28,513 nt of DNA from an uncultured Actinomycetes bacterium (GCA_903891755.1 CAITFY010000143.1:1-28513); one strand, 5' to 3'. Counted from the stretch's first letter, positions 1 to 7,776 are shown. Notes: generated by a model not told the origin, from the letters alone. Numbers and translations are program-made.

Positions 1-35
1 CCGGCGTAATCCTCGATGAGGTTCTAGCTTCCTAA
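1..35 (+). CDS. carD: C-terminal end of a CarD-like RNA polymerase-binding regulator (partial)
   Basis: Only the last codons are in the window. Read in the frame ending with TAA at 33-35 they give GVILDEVLAS, which closely resembles the C-terminus I recall for mycobacterial CarD (ILDEVLA near the end). CarD binds the RNA polymerase beta subunit and stabilises open promoter complexes. In many actinobacteria carD lies immediately upstream of ispD, which fits the next gene. The call rests on about ten residues plus gene order, so it is moderate. The coding frame enters from outside the window. Confidence 0.55.
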   Translation, partial: GVILDEVLAS

Positions 36-41
36 AGCTAG
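24..41 (+). other. Small stem-loop spanning the carD stop and the ispDF leader
   Basis: CTAGCTT (24-30) and AAGCTAG (35-41) are perfect complements around a 4-nt loop CCTA. The arm covers the carD-like stop codon and ends four bases before the GTG start of ispDF. There is no T-tract, so it is not a standard terminator. It could slow read-through or be chance. Confidence 0.3.
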
Positions 42-45
42 CCAC

Positions 46-1194
46 GTGACTGATTTAGTTGCCGTCATCATTCCTGCTGGCGGCAGTGGTGAACGCCTCG
101 GGGCGAAAATTCCCAAGGCGCTCGTCCAATTAGCAGGTAAGACTCTTATTGAACACGCGGTTGCCAATATGGCACCGATCGCAAATCAAATCATTGTTGC
201 TGCCCCCGCAGGATTCGAAGAACAATTTAAAGATCTCCTTAGTAGCGAAGTCACCGTCGTAACAGGTGGACTCACCAGAACTCTGAGTGTGAAGAAAGCG
301 CTCGCTCTGGTCGAGAAAGAGAATGAGTACATCCTGGTTCATGATGCTGCCAGATCTCTTGCTAGTACTGATTTAGCAATGCGAGTAATTGATTCACTTC
401 GCGCCGGTGAGAAAGCAGTAATCCCTGGCATGCCAGTGAGTGACACCATCAAGCGCGTTGATGGCGACAACTATGTAACGAAAACTCCGACGAGATCTAA
501 ATTGCGTTCTATTCAGACCCCGCAAGGCTTTACCCGCAAATTATTGATGAAGGTTCATACTTCGCCTGATGATGCAACGGATGATGCTGCACTTGTCGAA
601 GAGCGTGGTGTGGATGTCAAAGTGATTCTCGGTGAAGAGCGCGCCATGAAAATCACAACCATGAACGATTTAGCAATTGCGCACAACTGGTTAATTCCTG
701 GAGCAGATAAGCAAATTCGCGTTGGGATCGGAACTGATGCGCATGCATTCTCGCAAGATTCAAACCGCGCGCTATGGCTCGCAGGTCTGTATTGGAGAGA
801 TGAAGTTGGAGTAGATGGACACTCCGATGGTGATGTCGCAGCGCATGCAATTTGTGATGCCCTACTCAGCGCGGCATCTCTTGGTGATCTCGGTTCTAAC
901 TTTGGAACAAGTGATCCAAAGTATGCCGGTGCAAGTGGTTCGCAACTATTGAGCGAAACGCTAAGCCGAGTTACAGCTGCTGGTTATTCAATCAATAATG
1001 TCTCAGTTCAAATTGTTGGAAATCGTCCCAAGATTGGGCCGCGTCGAGCCGAAGCTATTGCAGCACTCTCAAAGTCACTCGGTGGGGTATCGGTATCGGT
1101 GAGCGCAACAACCACAGATGGCCTTGGTTTCACGGGCGCAGGTTTGGGCTTATCTGCTATTGCCACTGCGCTGCTTATTCATAACCCACGATAG
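46..1194 (+). CDS. ispDF: Bifunctional IspD/IspF: MEP cytidylyltransferase fused to MEcPP synthase
   Basis: This 382-residue fusion carries two non-consecutive steps of the cytosolic MEP isoprenoid pathway. Residues 1-215 are the IspD domain, which makes CDP-ME from MEP and CTP: the nucleotide loop is PAGGSGERLG with R17 and K24, and HDAAR lies at 99-103. Residues 224-382 are the IspF domain, which cyclises CDP-ME-2-phosphate: GIGTDAHAF supplies D231 and H233, with H259 and H267 following in GHSDGDVAAH. Both sets of catalytic or metal residues look intact, so both activities should be kept. The start is GTG at 46 because an in-frame stop (25-27) leaves no other usual start upstream. It follows the carD end by ten bases and precedes cysS by nine. 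AAAGCT lies six bases before the GTG, an imperfect version of the leaderless -10 pattern seen elsewhere here. Confidence 0.95.
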   Translation: MTDLVAVIIPAGGSGERLGAKIPKALVQLAGKTLIEHAVANMAPIANQIIVAAPAGFEEQFKDLLSSEVTVVTGGLTRTLSVKKALALVEKENEYILVHDAARSLASTDLAMRVIDSLRAGEKAVIPGMPVSDTIKRVDGDNYVTKTPTRSKLRSIQTPQGFTRKLLMKVHTSPDDATDDAALVEERGVDVKVILGEERAMKITTMNDLAIAHNWLIPGADKQIRVGIGTDAHAFSQDSNRALWLAGLYWRDEVGVDGHSDGDVAAHAICDALLSAASLGDLGSNFGTSDPKYAGASGSQLLSETLSRVTAAGYSINNVSVQIVGNRPKIGPRRAEAIAALSKSLGGVSVSVSATTTDGLGFTGAGLGLSAIATALLIHNPR

Positions 1195-1197
1195 AAT
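1192..1197 (+). promoter_or_regulatory. -10 box for leaderless cysS transcript
   Basis: TAGAAT, a near-ideal actinobacterial -10 hexamer, ends six bases before the cysS ATG at 1204 and overlaps the ispDF TAG stop. A start site about seven bases downstream would put the 5' end at the AUG. No ribosome binding site is visible. I see no convincing -35. Confidence 0.5.
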
Positions 1198-1203
1198 TCC
1201 CTA

Positions 1204-2592
1204 ATGTCCGCACAATTACGCTTGTACAACACTGCGACCCGTGAGGTCGCAGATTTCAAACCTTTGGTAGCAAATAAGGTCGGAATCTATCTCTGTGGTG
1301 CAACCGTTCAGGCCGCTCCTCACATCGGCCATATTCGCAGCGGATTGAATTTCGATATTTTGCGCCGCTGGTTAACAGCAACTGGTTATGACGTAACTTT
1401 TATTCGCAACGTCACTGATATTGATGACAAGATCTTGCACAAGGCTGTACACGAAGAGATTCCTTGGTGGGCAGTTGCTGCGAAATATGAGCGTGCATTC
1501 TCAGATGCGTACAAGGCTCTTAACGTCTTGCCCCCAACCTATGAACCTCGCGCAACTGGTCATATGACTCAGATGGTCGAATTGATGCAGCGCCTTATTG
1601 ATAATGGCAGCGCATATGCGCCTGGAAATGGTGATGTCTATCTTGAAGTTCGCAAACTCAAGAGTTATCTCACCCTTTCCAATCAGAAGTTAGATGATCT
1701 GCAATCTGCGGAAGATGCAGATTTAACATATAAGAAAGATCCTCGCGATTTCGCGCTCTGGAAAGCTGCAAAGCCTGGAGATCCATCGTGGCCAACTCCG
1801 TGGGGTGCCGGTCGCCCTGGTTGGCACCTTGAATGCTCCGCAATGGCACATGCTTATCTCGGAGAATCATTTGATGTTCATGGTGGTGGTTTAGATTTAA
1901 TCTTCCCGCACCACGAAAATGAGATTGCGCAATCACAATCAGCTGGTTGGAGTTTTGCAAATATCTGGATGCACAATGCCTGGGTAACCGCATCTGGCGA
2001 GAAGATGTCTAAATCACTCGGTAACTCTCTTCAAGTACATGAGATTTTAAAGAAGGTTCGCGGAATTGAACTTCGCTGGTATCTCGGAGGCGCTCACTAT
2101 CGCTCTATGTTGGAATTCTCATTTGATGCTTTGGAAGAGTCGTCAGTTAACTTCCGCCGCATTGAAGGTTTCTTAAAACGCGCTACAGATCTCCTCGGTG
2201 CTACTCCAGAAGGAATCATCTCTGCTGGATTTACAGAGGCGATGAATGAAGATTTAGCAGTACCAACAGCCCTTGCAGTAATTTCAGAGATCTTGAAATC
2301 AGGAAACACTGCACTTGCAGCAAATGATCTTGATGAGGTTAAGCGAGCAGCTTCGGAGATTCGCGGTGCGCTTTCCATCCTCGGTTGCGATCCCTTTGAC
2401 CCAATATTTGCAACTGATTCTTCATCCTCTGCAGAAACTTTGGATGGATTAATTTCATTGGCGCTGGAACAACGCCAGGCAGCGCGTGCTCGAAAAGACT
2501 TTGCAGCATCTGATGCAATTCGTGATCAACTAGCAGCGCTTGGAGTGGTTATTGAAGATACCGCTTCTGGTACGAGATGGAGTATTAGCTAA
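1204..2592 (+). CDS. cysS: Cysteinyl-tRNA synthetase
   Basis: This class I synthetase charges tRNA-Cys in the cytosol. The 462 residues match normal family length. The HIGH signature is at 40-43 in a CGATVQAAPHIGH context (C31 is the first zinc ligand). C211 in WHLECS and the HHENE motif at 236-240 supply further zinc-site residues, and KMSKS is at 267-271. The C-terminal helical anticodon-recognition region follows. The ATG is fixed by the family N-terminus (QLRLYNTATREV) and by the upstream -10 box. Some actinobacteria carry the cysS paralogue mshC for mycothiol. The full KMSKS and C-terminal region, the position after ispDF and the rlmB neighbour favour true CysS. Confidence 0.95.
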   Translation: MSAQLRLYNTATREVADFKPLVANKVGIYLCGATVQAAPHIGHIRSGLNFDILRRWLTATGYDVTFIRNVTDIDDKILHKAVHEEIPWWAVAAKYERAFSDAYKALNVLPPTYEPRATGHMTQMVELMQRLIDNGSAYAPGNGDVYLEVRKLKSYLTLSNQKLDDLQSAEDADLTYKKDPRDFALWKAAKPGDPSWPTPWGAGRPGWHLECSAMAHAYLGESFDVHGGGLDLIFPHHENEIAQSQSAGWSFANIWMHNAWVTASGEKMSKSLGNSLQVHEILKKVRGIELRWYLGGAHYRSMLEFSFDALEESSVNFRRIEGFLKRATDLLGATPEGIISAGFTEAMNEDLAVPTALAVISEILKSGNTALAANDLDEVKRAASEIRGALSILGCDPFDPIFATDSSSSAETLDGLISLALEQRQAARARKDFAASDAIRDQLAALGVVIEDTASGTRWSIS

Positions 2593-3422
2593 TGCGCCCA
2601 GGTAAAAAACGCCGTGAGAGCGAAGGTGCTCCAAAACGTGAGCAGACCCGTAGACCCGAACATCGTCGCGAGACCAAACCATCATCTGATGCGGTTGCTG
2701 GACGTAACCCAGTAGTTGAGGCGCTTCGCGCCAAGGTTCCAGCAAAGGAGTTGCTCGTTGCAGAGCGCGCTGAGATTGATGAGCGTATGCAAGAAGCGAT
2801 GCGTTTGGCTAAGAATCAGAATTTGATGATTAAGGAAGTTTCACGCGGCGTCTTAGATGGCATCACGGGCACGACGATGCACCAGGGGATTGCCCTTGTT
2901 ATTAAGCCGTTCCAATATGCGAATTTTGAAGAACTACTCAGGAAGGCTAAGAAGCCTGGACTCTTAATTGGGCTTGATGGAGTTACTGATCCTCATAATT
3001 TAGGTGCAATTGTGCGAAGCGCTGCAGCCTTTGGAGCGGATGGGGTCGTAATTCCTGAGCGTCGCACTGCGGCCATGACGGGTTCTGCTTGGAAATCTTC
3101 GGCAGGAGCTGCTGCTCGTCTGCCAATCTCCCAAGTTACAAATTTGGTTCGCTCACTTGAGGATGCCAAGAAGGCTGGATATTTCGTTGTTGGCTTAGAT
3201 GCCGAGGGCGATGAATCACTTCCCAAGTTCTCACTCTCGTTGGAGTCGGTCTATGTAATTGTTGGAAGCGAAGGCAAGGGTCTCTCTCGTCTGGTTCGCG
3301 AAACCTGCGACTTGATTCTCTCGATTCCCATGCAATCTGATGTGGAATCTCTCAACGCCAGCGTGGCAACTGCAATCGTGCTCCACCAAATTGCAGCCAA
3401 CCGGCAAGCCTCAACCCTTTAG
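2592..3422 (+). CDS. rlmB: 23S rRNA (guanosine-2'-O)-methyltransferase, SpoU/TrmH family
   Basis: This SAM-dependent 2'-O-ribose methyltransferase probably targets the 23S rRNA peptidyl-transferase loop (G2251 type). It starts with about 35 basic, low-complexity residues, then the L30e-like substrate-binding domain (AGRNPVVEAL). The SpoU trefoil-knot domain follows, with its three motifs: VTDPHNLGAIVRSAAAFGA, IVGSEGKGLS and IPMQSDVESLNASVA near the C-terminus. Length (276) is normal for RlmB. The ATG overlaps the cysS stop as TAATG, so translation is probably coupled. A tRNA-targeting SpoU enzyme is the alternative, but the N-terminal domain and the cysS neighbour favour RlmB. Confidence 0.9.
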   Translation: MRPGKKRRESEGAPKREQTRRPEHRRETKPSSDAVAGRNPVVEALRAKVPAKELLVAERAEIDERMQEAMRLAKNQNLMIKEVSRGVLDGITGTTMHQGIALVIKPFQYANFEELLRKAKKPGLLIGLDGVTDPHNLGAIVRSAAAFGADGVVIPERRTAAMTGSAWKSSAGAAARLPISQVTNLVRSLEDAKKAGYFVVGLDAEGDESLPKFSLSLESVYVIVGSEGKGLSRLVRETCDLILSIPMQSDVESLNASVATAIVLHQIAANRQASTL

Positions 3423-3459
3423 TCACCTTCCGTTCATCTAAATAAGGCAAACTAGCAAC

Positions 3460-5541
3460 ATGTCCCACCGAATCATTGATGATCCCCGTGGCCGTTTGAT
3501 CGATCGCGAGCTCTCGTGGCTTGCTTTCAATGAGCGGGTTCTCGAGCTCGCTGAAGATCCACAAATTCCACTCCTGGAGCGTTGTCGTTTCCTCGCAATC
3601 TTCTCCTCTAATCTCGATGACTTCTACATGATTCGCGTTGCAACACTGAAGCGCAAGATTGAAACCGGCGTTACAAAAATTAATACAGCAGGTTACGCTC
3701 CAACCGAACTCATGAGCCAGATTGCACAGAGAACGCAGGAGTTGTTGCAACGCCAATCTCACGCCTTTCACAAAGTGGTTCTGCCAGAACTCGGCAAATA
3801 TGGAATTGAACTTGCGGCTTGGAGTTCGCTCGATGAAGCTGAACGCACCGCAGTAAACAAGGTTTTTCATACCAAGATATTTCCAGTACTCACACCACTG
3901 GCTGTCGATCCATCACACCCATTTCCGTACATCTCAGGACTCTCACTCAATCTTGCAGTTGTTGTGAAGAAGCCAGATTCTGAAGAGGATCTCTTCGCTC
4001 GCGTTAAAGTTCCATCAAACCTGCCACGTTTTGTGGAGACGGGTAAGCCCGGACTCCGTCGCTTCGTTCCACTGGAAGAAGTGATAATCGCTAATTTGCA
4101 CGAACTCTTCCAAGGAATGGAAGTTAAGGATCATTACACATTCCGTCTTACACGAAATGCTGACCTAGAACTCGAAGAGGAAGAATCTGAAGATCTGCTT
4201 GCCTCGATGGAGCAAGAACTATTACGCCGCAAGTTTGGGCCTCCAGTGCGCCTTGAAGTAGATCGCGATATTCAACCGGAGCTTCTCAAGACACTGATGG
4301 ATGAGCTCAACATCAACGAAGAGGACATTAGTCGATACAAGGAGCCTCTAGATCTCACCGGCTTAAATCAGATTGCTGATATCGATCTACCGGAATTACG
4401 TTTCCCTCCTTTTAGAAATCAGGTAGCTCCAGATTTGCGCGAGACCGATCCTGATTCCACAGATAGTTTCTTCGATGCGATTCGCCGCCGTGAAGTAATC
4501 CTTCACCACCCCTATGAATCATTCACCTCGAGCGTGGTTCGCTTCCTAGAGTCGGCCGCATCTGATCCGCATGTTCTTGCGATTAAGCAGACTCTCTACC
4601 GCACCTCCGGAGACTCACCAATTGTGCAGGCACTGATCGAAGCGGCAGAAGCTGGCAAGCAAGTTCTTGCAGTTATTGAAATTCGTGCACGCTTCGATGA
4701 GCTTGCAAATGTGCGTTGGGCGAGAAAGCTGGAAGATGCCGGCGTCCACGTTGTCTATGGACTTATTGGTTACAAGACCCACGCGAAGTTATCTCTAGTA
4801 GTTCGCCAAGAGGCTCATGGAATTCGGCGCTACGTTCACATTGGTACGGGTAACTACAACCCCAAGACCGCGCGTTTATATGAGGATTTCGGCCTACTCT
4901 CCGCAGACCCAGTTCTTGGCGAAGATGTAAATAAGCTCTTCAATCAGCTCTCTGGTTTCGCCCCACAGACCGCTTTTACGCGCCTCTTGGTCGCTCCTCG
5001 CACCATGCGCTCTGGCCTGCTCGAGCGCATTGATCGCGAGATTGAGAACCATCACGCAGGTAAGACCGCCTTTATCCGTATGAAACTCAACTCCATCTTG
5101 GATGAGGAATTCGTAGAGGCGCTCTACAAGGCATCGATTGCTGGAGTTAAAGTCGATCTGGTCGTTCGTGGAATCTGTGCAATCCGCGCAGGAGTTCCAG
5201 GGCTCTCTGAGAACATCAGGGTGCGCTCAATAGTCGGGCGCTTCCTCGAGCATTCACGCATCTTCCACTTTGCCAATGATGGAAATGATGATCTCTTCAT
5301 CGGCAGTGCTGATTTAATGCATCGCAATCTTGATCGCCGCGTTGAGAGTTTGGTTCAAATAACTCAAAGTGATCACAAACGTTTCCTTATTGGTGCGATT
5401 GATAGTTATCTCTCCGATGAATTTGTTCGTTGGGAACTTCTCGCTGATGGAAATTGGCTTGAAGTTAAGAATGACTCAGAAGGTGCGCGACTAAAAGACT
5501 TCCACACCTCGGCTATCGAGTGGTATCGAGCTCGCGGATGA
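3460..5541 (+). CDS. ppk1: Polyphosphate kinase 1
   Basis: PPK1 reversibly polymerises the gamma-phosphate of ATP into inorganic polyphosphate. The 693-residue chain has the N-terminal domain (DRELSWLAFNERVLELA), the head domain, and two phospholipase-D-like catalytic domains. The autophosphorylated histidine is H460 in HIGTGNYNP, and the second conserved histidine is H598 in LEHSRIFHF. The ATG gives the expected family N-terminus. CAAACT sits six bases upstream, a weak version of the leaderless -10 arrangement. The next gene starts inside the ppk1 stop codon (ATGA), so ppk1 and the MutT1-like gene should be cotranscribed. A convergent Ppx follows, placing polyphosphate synthesis and degradation genes together. 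Confidence 0.96.
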   Translation: MSHRIIDDPRGRLIDRELSWLAFNERVLELAEDPQIPLLERCRFLAIFSSNLDDFYMIRVATLKRKIETGVTKINTAGYAPTELMSQIAQRTQELLQRQSHAFHKVVLPELGKYGIELAAWSSLDEAERTAVNKVFHTKIFPVLTPLAVDPSHPFPYISGLSLNLAVVVKKPDSEEDLFARVKVPSNLPRFVETGKPGLRRFVPLEEVIIANLHELFQGMEVKDHYTFRLTRNADLELEEEESEDLLASMEQELLRRKFGPPVRLEVDRDIQPELLKTLMDELNINEEDISRYKEPLDLTGLNQIADIDLPELRFPPFRNQVAPDLRETDPDSTDSFFDAIRRREVILHHPYESFTSSVVRFLESAASDPHVLAIKQTLYRTSGDSPIVQALIEAAEAGKQVLAVIEIRARFDELANVRWARKLEDAGVHVVYGLIGYKTHAKLSLVVRQEAHGIRRYVHIGTGNYNPKTARLYEDFGLLSADPVLGEDVNKLFNQLSGFAPQTAFTRLLVAPRTMRSGLLERIDREIENHHAGKTAFIRMKLNSILDEEFVEALYKASIAGVKVDLVVRGICAIRAGVPGLSENIRVRSIVGRFLEHSRIFHFANDGNDDLFIGSADLMHRNLDRRVESLVQITQSDHKRFLIGAIDSYLSDEFVRWELLADGNWLEVKNDSEGARLKDFHTSAIEWYRARG

Positions 5542-6428
5542 CGCCTTCAATCGTTGCCGCCGGCGGAGTAGTTTGGCGTAGAGATATGGAGGGCGAGATT
5601 GAGGTCTTGCTCGTTCACCGCCCGCGCTATGACGATTGGTCGCTTCCAAAGGGCAAAGTTGAGGATGGCGAAGCACTCATCTCCTGTGCATACCGAGAGA
5701 TTTTGGAAGAGACTGGCTTAAGCATCAAGCTTGGTCCATATGTGGGTTCCGTCGAGTATTTCGTTCCAGATGGGCTCAAGCAAGTTTCTTATTGGAGCGC
5801 ATCACTCACTGAAGATAAGAGCACCTTTCATCCCAATGAAGAGGTAGATCAGATTCTTTGGCTCGATCTGGAGTCAGCAGCTTTTCGTGCAACTCGAGAT
5901 AGCGATCGTCACATTTTGGAACGCTTCGGAGTAACTCCTTATGAAACCTCCGCTCTGGTCATGTTGCGCCATGCTAAAGCGTTAGAGCGCACCGAGTGGC
6001 AAGGTGAAGACGAGGACCGCCCACTTCAACTCGTCGGTCAATTGCAAGCAAAGCGCATGCACTCTTTATATCAAGTCTTTGGTTTAGAGGAGATTCATAC
6101 CTCTGATGCTGTTCGCTGCTTAGACACAGTCGCCCAAATGGCCAAGGTATTAGAGCTCACCCCAGTTATTACCAACGCAGTTAGTGAATACACCTACAAA
6201 AAGAATAAGGATAAGGCGATTGATTACGCCAAAGAATTGATTAAGAAGAATAAGCAGATAGTGCTTTGTAGCCACAATCCCGTACTTCCTCGCATGATGG
6301 AGAAGTTAACGAAGAAGATAGATTTTGATTATCCGGATAATAAATTGATGCCGGGCGAAGCGTGGGTTCTCTTCCATAATAAAAAAGAGGTTGTGCAAAT
6401 AGATCGACTTTCGGCTCCTACTGTTTAA
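5538..6428 (+). CDS. mutT1: MutT1-type Nudix hydrolase fused to histidine phosphatase
   Basis: This two-domain protein of 296 residues resembles mycobacterial MutT1, which hydrolyses oxidised nucleotides or dinucleoside polyphosphates. The Nudix box is complete (G39, E45, R53-E54, E57-E58, G60). The second half is an RHG-type phosphatase domain with LVMLRHAKALER near residue 143 and a second catalytic histidine in CSHNPVL. I chose the ATG at 5538, which overlaps the ppk1 TGA by four bases and gives the usual short lead-in to the Nudix sheet; an in-frame GTG at 5520 would extend into ppk1. In M. tuberculosis mutT1 also neighbours ppk1, supporting orthology. The 3' end overlaps the convergent ppx stop by four bases. 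Confidence 0.88.
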   Translation: MTPSIVAAGGVVWRRDMEGEIEVLLVHRPRYDDWSLPKGKVEDGEALISCAYREILEETGLSIKLGPYVGSVEYFVPDGLKQVSYWSASLTEDKSTFHPNEEVDQILWLDLESAAFRATRDSDRHILERFGVTPYETSALVMLRHAKALERTEWQGEDEDRPLQLVGQLQAKRMHSLYQVFGLEEIHTSDAVRCLDTVAQMAKVLELTPVITNAVSEYTYKKNKDKAIDYAKELIKKNKQIVLCSHNPVLPRMMEKLTKKIDFDYPDNKLMPGEAWVLFHNKKEVVQIDRLSAPTV

Positions 6429-7345
6429 CCCTTCTCCATCCAATCCATATATTTCAAAACAATTCCCTCGCGAAGTGCCCATGGGCAAATCTCAAGTTCA
6501 CGGAGATCTAAATTACGCATCACGCTCTCAGTGACAAAGGCACCAGCAACAATCTGTTTTGCACGGTTGGAAGAAACCCCGGGCAACTTAGTTCGCTCTT
6601 CGTGAGTCATATCTGCAAGGCGTGTAGCGATCTTGCGAATTACATCAAACTTAATGTTGTTGCCGTTGGTATCAAACCAATCACCACTCAAGCGAGCCAG
6701 AGTTCTTAGAGTCTTGCTAGTAGCAATCGAACGATCAGAATCTTGGTGTTTAACAAGTGCGGGTAGGACCGCCTCCAACTGTGATTCAATGTGATCGCGC
6801 ATCGCGGTAATACCTTTTTGCGAATATGGATTGCCGCTTAAGAATTTCTGAGTAAGCCTGGATGCACCGAGGGGGAGTGATGTTGCAACTTCTGGAGATT
6901 CATCCACGCCAACGGCAATCTCAAGTGAACCCCCGCCAATATCAATAACAAGCAGACGACCACTCGACCAGCCGAACCAGCGCCTAGCGGCTAAGAAGGT
7001 GAGTTTTGCTTCTTCATCTCCGCCCAGAACTTGAAGATCAATATCGAATTCCTTATTTATGTTGGCGATAATCTTCTCGCCATTTGCTGCTTCGCGGAGA
7101 GCAGATGTTGCAAAAGGTAGAAATTCTTTTACCTGGACAGTTCGGGCTTGCAGAACTGCATTTCCAATCGACCTGCGAAGGTGGTCGATACCCTCGTCAT
7201 TAATCTCATTCTTCTCATTTAAGAACTCTGTGAGCCGCAGCTCTTCTTTGTAGTTAAAAGTGGGATTTGGCCGGGCTCCAGGATGGGTGTCGACAACCTG
7301 TAAATGGATCGTATTTGAACCGACATCAAGGACTCCGAGGCGCAC
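6425..7345 (-). CDS. ppx: Exopolyphosphatase / pppGpp phosphatase family (short actinobacterial Ppx)
   Basis: This is an ASKHA-fold Ppx/GppA phosphatase that would remove terminal phosphate from polyphosphate or pppGpp. The N-terminal phosphate-loop motif GVLDVGSNTIHL and the second motif VIDIGGGSLEIAVG are both intact, and E58-region and FATSALREA motifs are present. At 306 residues it lacks the C-terminal HD domain of E. coli Ppx/GppA, as do the mycobacterial Ppx1/Ppx2 proteins. The start is GTG at 7345, giving the exact family N-terminus. A -10 box sits six bases upstream, implying a leaderless message, with a 12-bp palindrome directly behind it. It converges on the mutT1-like gene with a four-base overlap. 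Confidence 0.9.
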   Translation of the reverse strand: MRLGVLDVGSNTIHLQVVDTHPGARPNPTFNYKEELRLTEFLNEKNEINDEGIDHLRRSIGNAVLQARTVQVKEFLPFATSALREAANGEKIIANINKEFDIDLQVLGGDEEAKLTFLAARRWFGWSSGRLLVIDIGGGSLEIAVGVDESPEVATSLPLGASRLTQKFLSGNPYSQKGITAMRDHIESQLEAVLPALVKHQDSDRSIATSKTLRTLARLSGDWFDTNGNNIKFDVIRKIATRLADMTHEERTKLPGVSSNRAKQIVAGAFVTESVMRNLDLRELEICPWALREGIVLKYMDWMEKG

Positions 7346-7351
7346 GTGCGA

Positions 7352-7357
7352 AACCTA
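7352..7357 (-). promoter_or_regulatory. -10 box for leaderless ppx transcript
   Basis: On the minus strand TAGGTT is followed by exactly six bases (TCGCAC) and then the GTG start of ppx. This is the same geometry as at cysS, the MFS gene, the DUF885 gene and nuoA. No -35 is obvious. Confidence 0.45.
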
Positions 7358-7369
7358 CCCCGTACGGGG
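7358..7369. promoter_or_regulatory. Perfect 12-bp palindrome abutting the ppx -10 box (possible operator)
   Basis: CCCCGTACGGGG is a perfect dyad directly upstream of the ppx TAGGTT box, in the place of the -35/-10 spacer. It is also a few bases upstream of the likely tRNA-Thr -35. Position and symmetry suit a dimeric repressor or activator site. The assignment is inferential. Confidence 0.35.
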
Positions 7370-7373
7370 CGAG

Positions 7374-7403
7374 TTCGCTTATGCCATTTTCTCGTGTCAT
7401 AAT
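7374..7403 (+). promoter_or_regulatory. Promoter of the tRNA-Thr gene
   Basis: A TTCGCT -35-like hexamer, an 18-base spacer and CATAAT as -10, preceded by TG (extended -10), lie about 34 bases before the mature tRNA. The predicted leader contains the hairpin CCGCC-GAT-GGCGG at 7421-7433, which RNase P processing would remove. Confidence 0.45.
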
Positions 7404-7436
7404 TGCCCCTCGCAGTTGATCCGCCGATGGCGGTCC

Positions 7437-7511
7437 GCCTCCCTAGCTCAGTGGTAGAGCATCCGCCTTGTAAGCGGAAGGTCGTCAGTTCAATCCTGAC
7501 GGGGGGCTCCA
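7437..7511 (+). tRNA. tRNA-Thr (anticodon UGU)
   Basis: A complete cloverleaf can be drawn. The acceptor stem GCCTCCC/GGGGGGC has one G-U pair. The D-arm is GCTC AGTGGTA GAGC. The anticodon stem TCCGC/GCGGA closes the loop CTTGTAA, anticodon TGT. The T-arm is GTCAG TTCAATC CTGAC. The discriminator is T and a 3' CCA is encoded at 7509-7511. It would read ACA and, by wobble, other ACN codons. The short inverted repeat TGTTAA-TTA-TTAACA just downstream may mark the transcript end, but it lacks a T-tract. Confidence 0.93.
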
Positions 7512-7591
7512 TAAATTGTTAATTATTAACAGCGCTCAGATCTTGATGATCGCGACCAACTGACCCCGAAAAGAACGCTGCTAATTGATGA

Positions 7592-7662
7592 GCGGTGAAC
7601 GGGGCTTGAACCCGCACCTCGGTGCTGGTCATGCGTCGCATGCTGCTTTACACCATCACCGC
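7592..7662 (-). tRNA. Atypical or degenerate tRNA-like gene (possible anticodon GAC)
   Basis: The minus strand has a perfect 7-bp acceptor stem (GCGGTGA/TCACCGC) and a T-arm with a 5-bp stem (one G-U) and the canonical loop TTCAAGC. The 40 bases between them fit a class I tRNA. The D-arm can be drawn as GTGT/GCAT with two G-U pairs, but its loop AAAGCA lacks the conserved GG. The best anticodon loop, ATGACCA, would read GAC (Val) with C instead of A at position 37, and only three of five stem pairs form (GACGC/GCACC). No CCA is encoded. A CATAAT box lies eight bases upstream on the minus strand (7671-7676), as for tRNA-Thr. It may be a tRNA pseudogene, a divergent tRNA or a tRNA-mimic RNA. 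Confidence 0.45.
7614..7631. repeat. Left arm of an 18-bp imperfect inverted repeat
   Basis: CCTCGGTGCTGGTCA (7617-7631) is the exact reverse complement of 7783-7797. Extending three bases outward matches at two more positions, for 17 of 18. This arm lies inside the tRNA-like sequence and covers its anticodon-loop to variable-loop segment. Confidence 0.7.
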
Positions 7663-7738
7663 CTGGCTGAATTATGGGTTGCTGCAGGTCGCTTCGACTC
7701 AGTAGTGCATGGGTGAGGTGTAGAACTCAACTCTGTGG

Positions 7739-7776
7739 AAAAAAACAAAGAGCTCAAACATAGTTTGAGCTCTTTG
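7739..7776 (-). terminator. Rho-independent terminator downstream of the MFS gene
   Basis: 7746-7759 and 7763-7776 form a perfect 14-bp stem with a 3-nt loop. On the minus strand it is followed by seven T residues (7745 down to 7739). This is a textbook terminator for leftward transcription of the MFS gene ending at 7865. On the plus strand no T-tract follows. Confidence 0.85.

Noticed and set aside
3352..3870. Minus-strand open frame of 172 codons across the rlmB/ppk1 junction
   Set aside because: It lies antisense to two strongly supported genes and shows no recognisable domain.
7219..7512. Minus-strand open frame of 97 codons overlapping tRNA-Thr and the ppx start
   Set aside because: Its N-terminus is the antisense translation of a tRNA, a familiar annotation artefact, and the rest is out of frame with ppx.
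7592..7662. Reading the minus-strand tRNA-like sequence as part of a tmRNA
   Set aside because: The acceptor and T-arm are joined by only 40 bases, with no room for a tag reading frame or pseudoknots.
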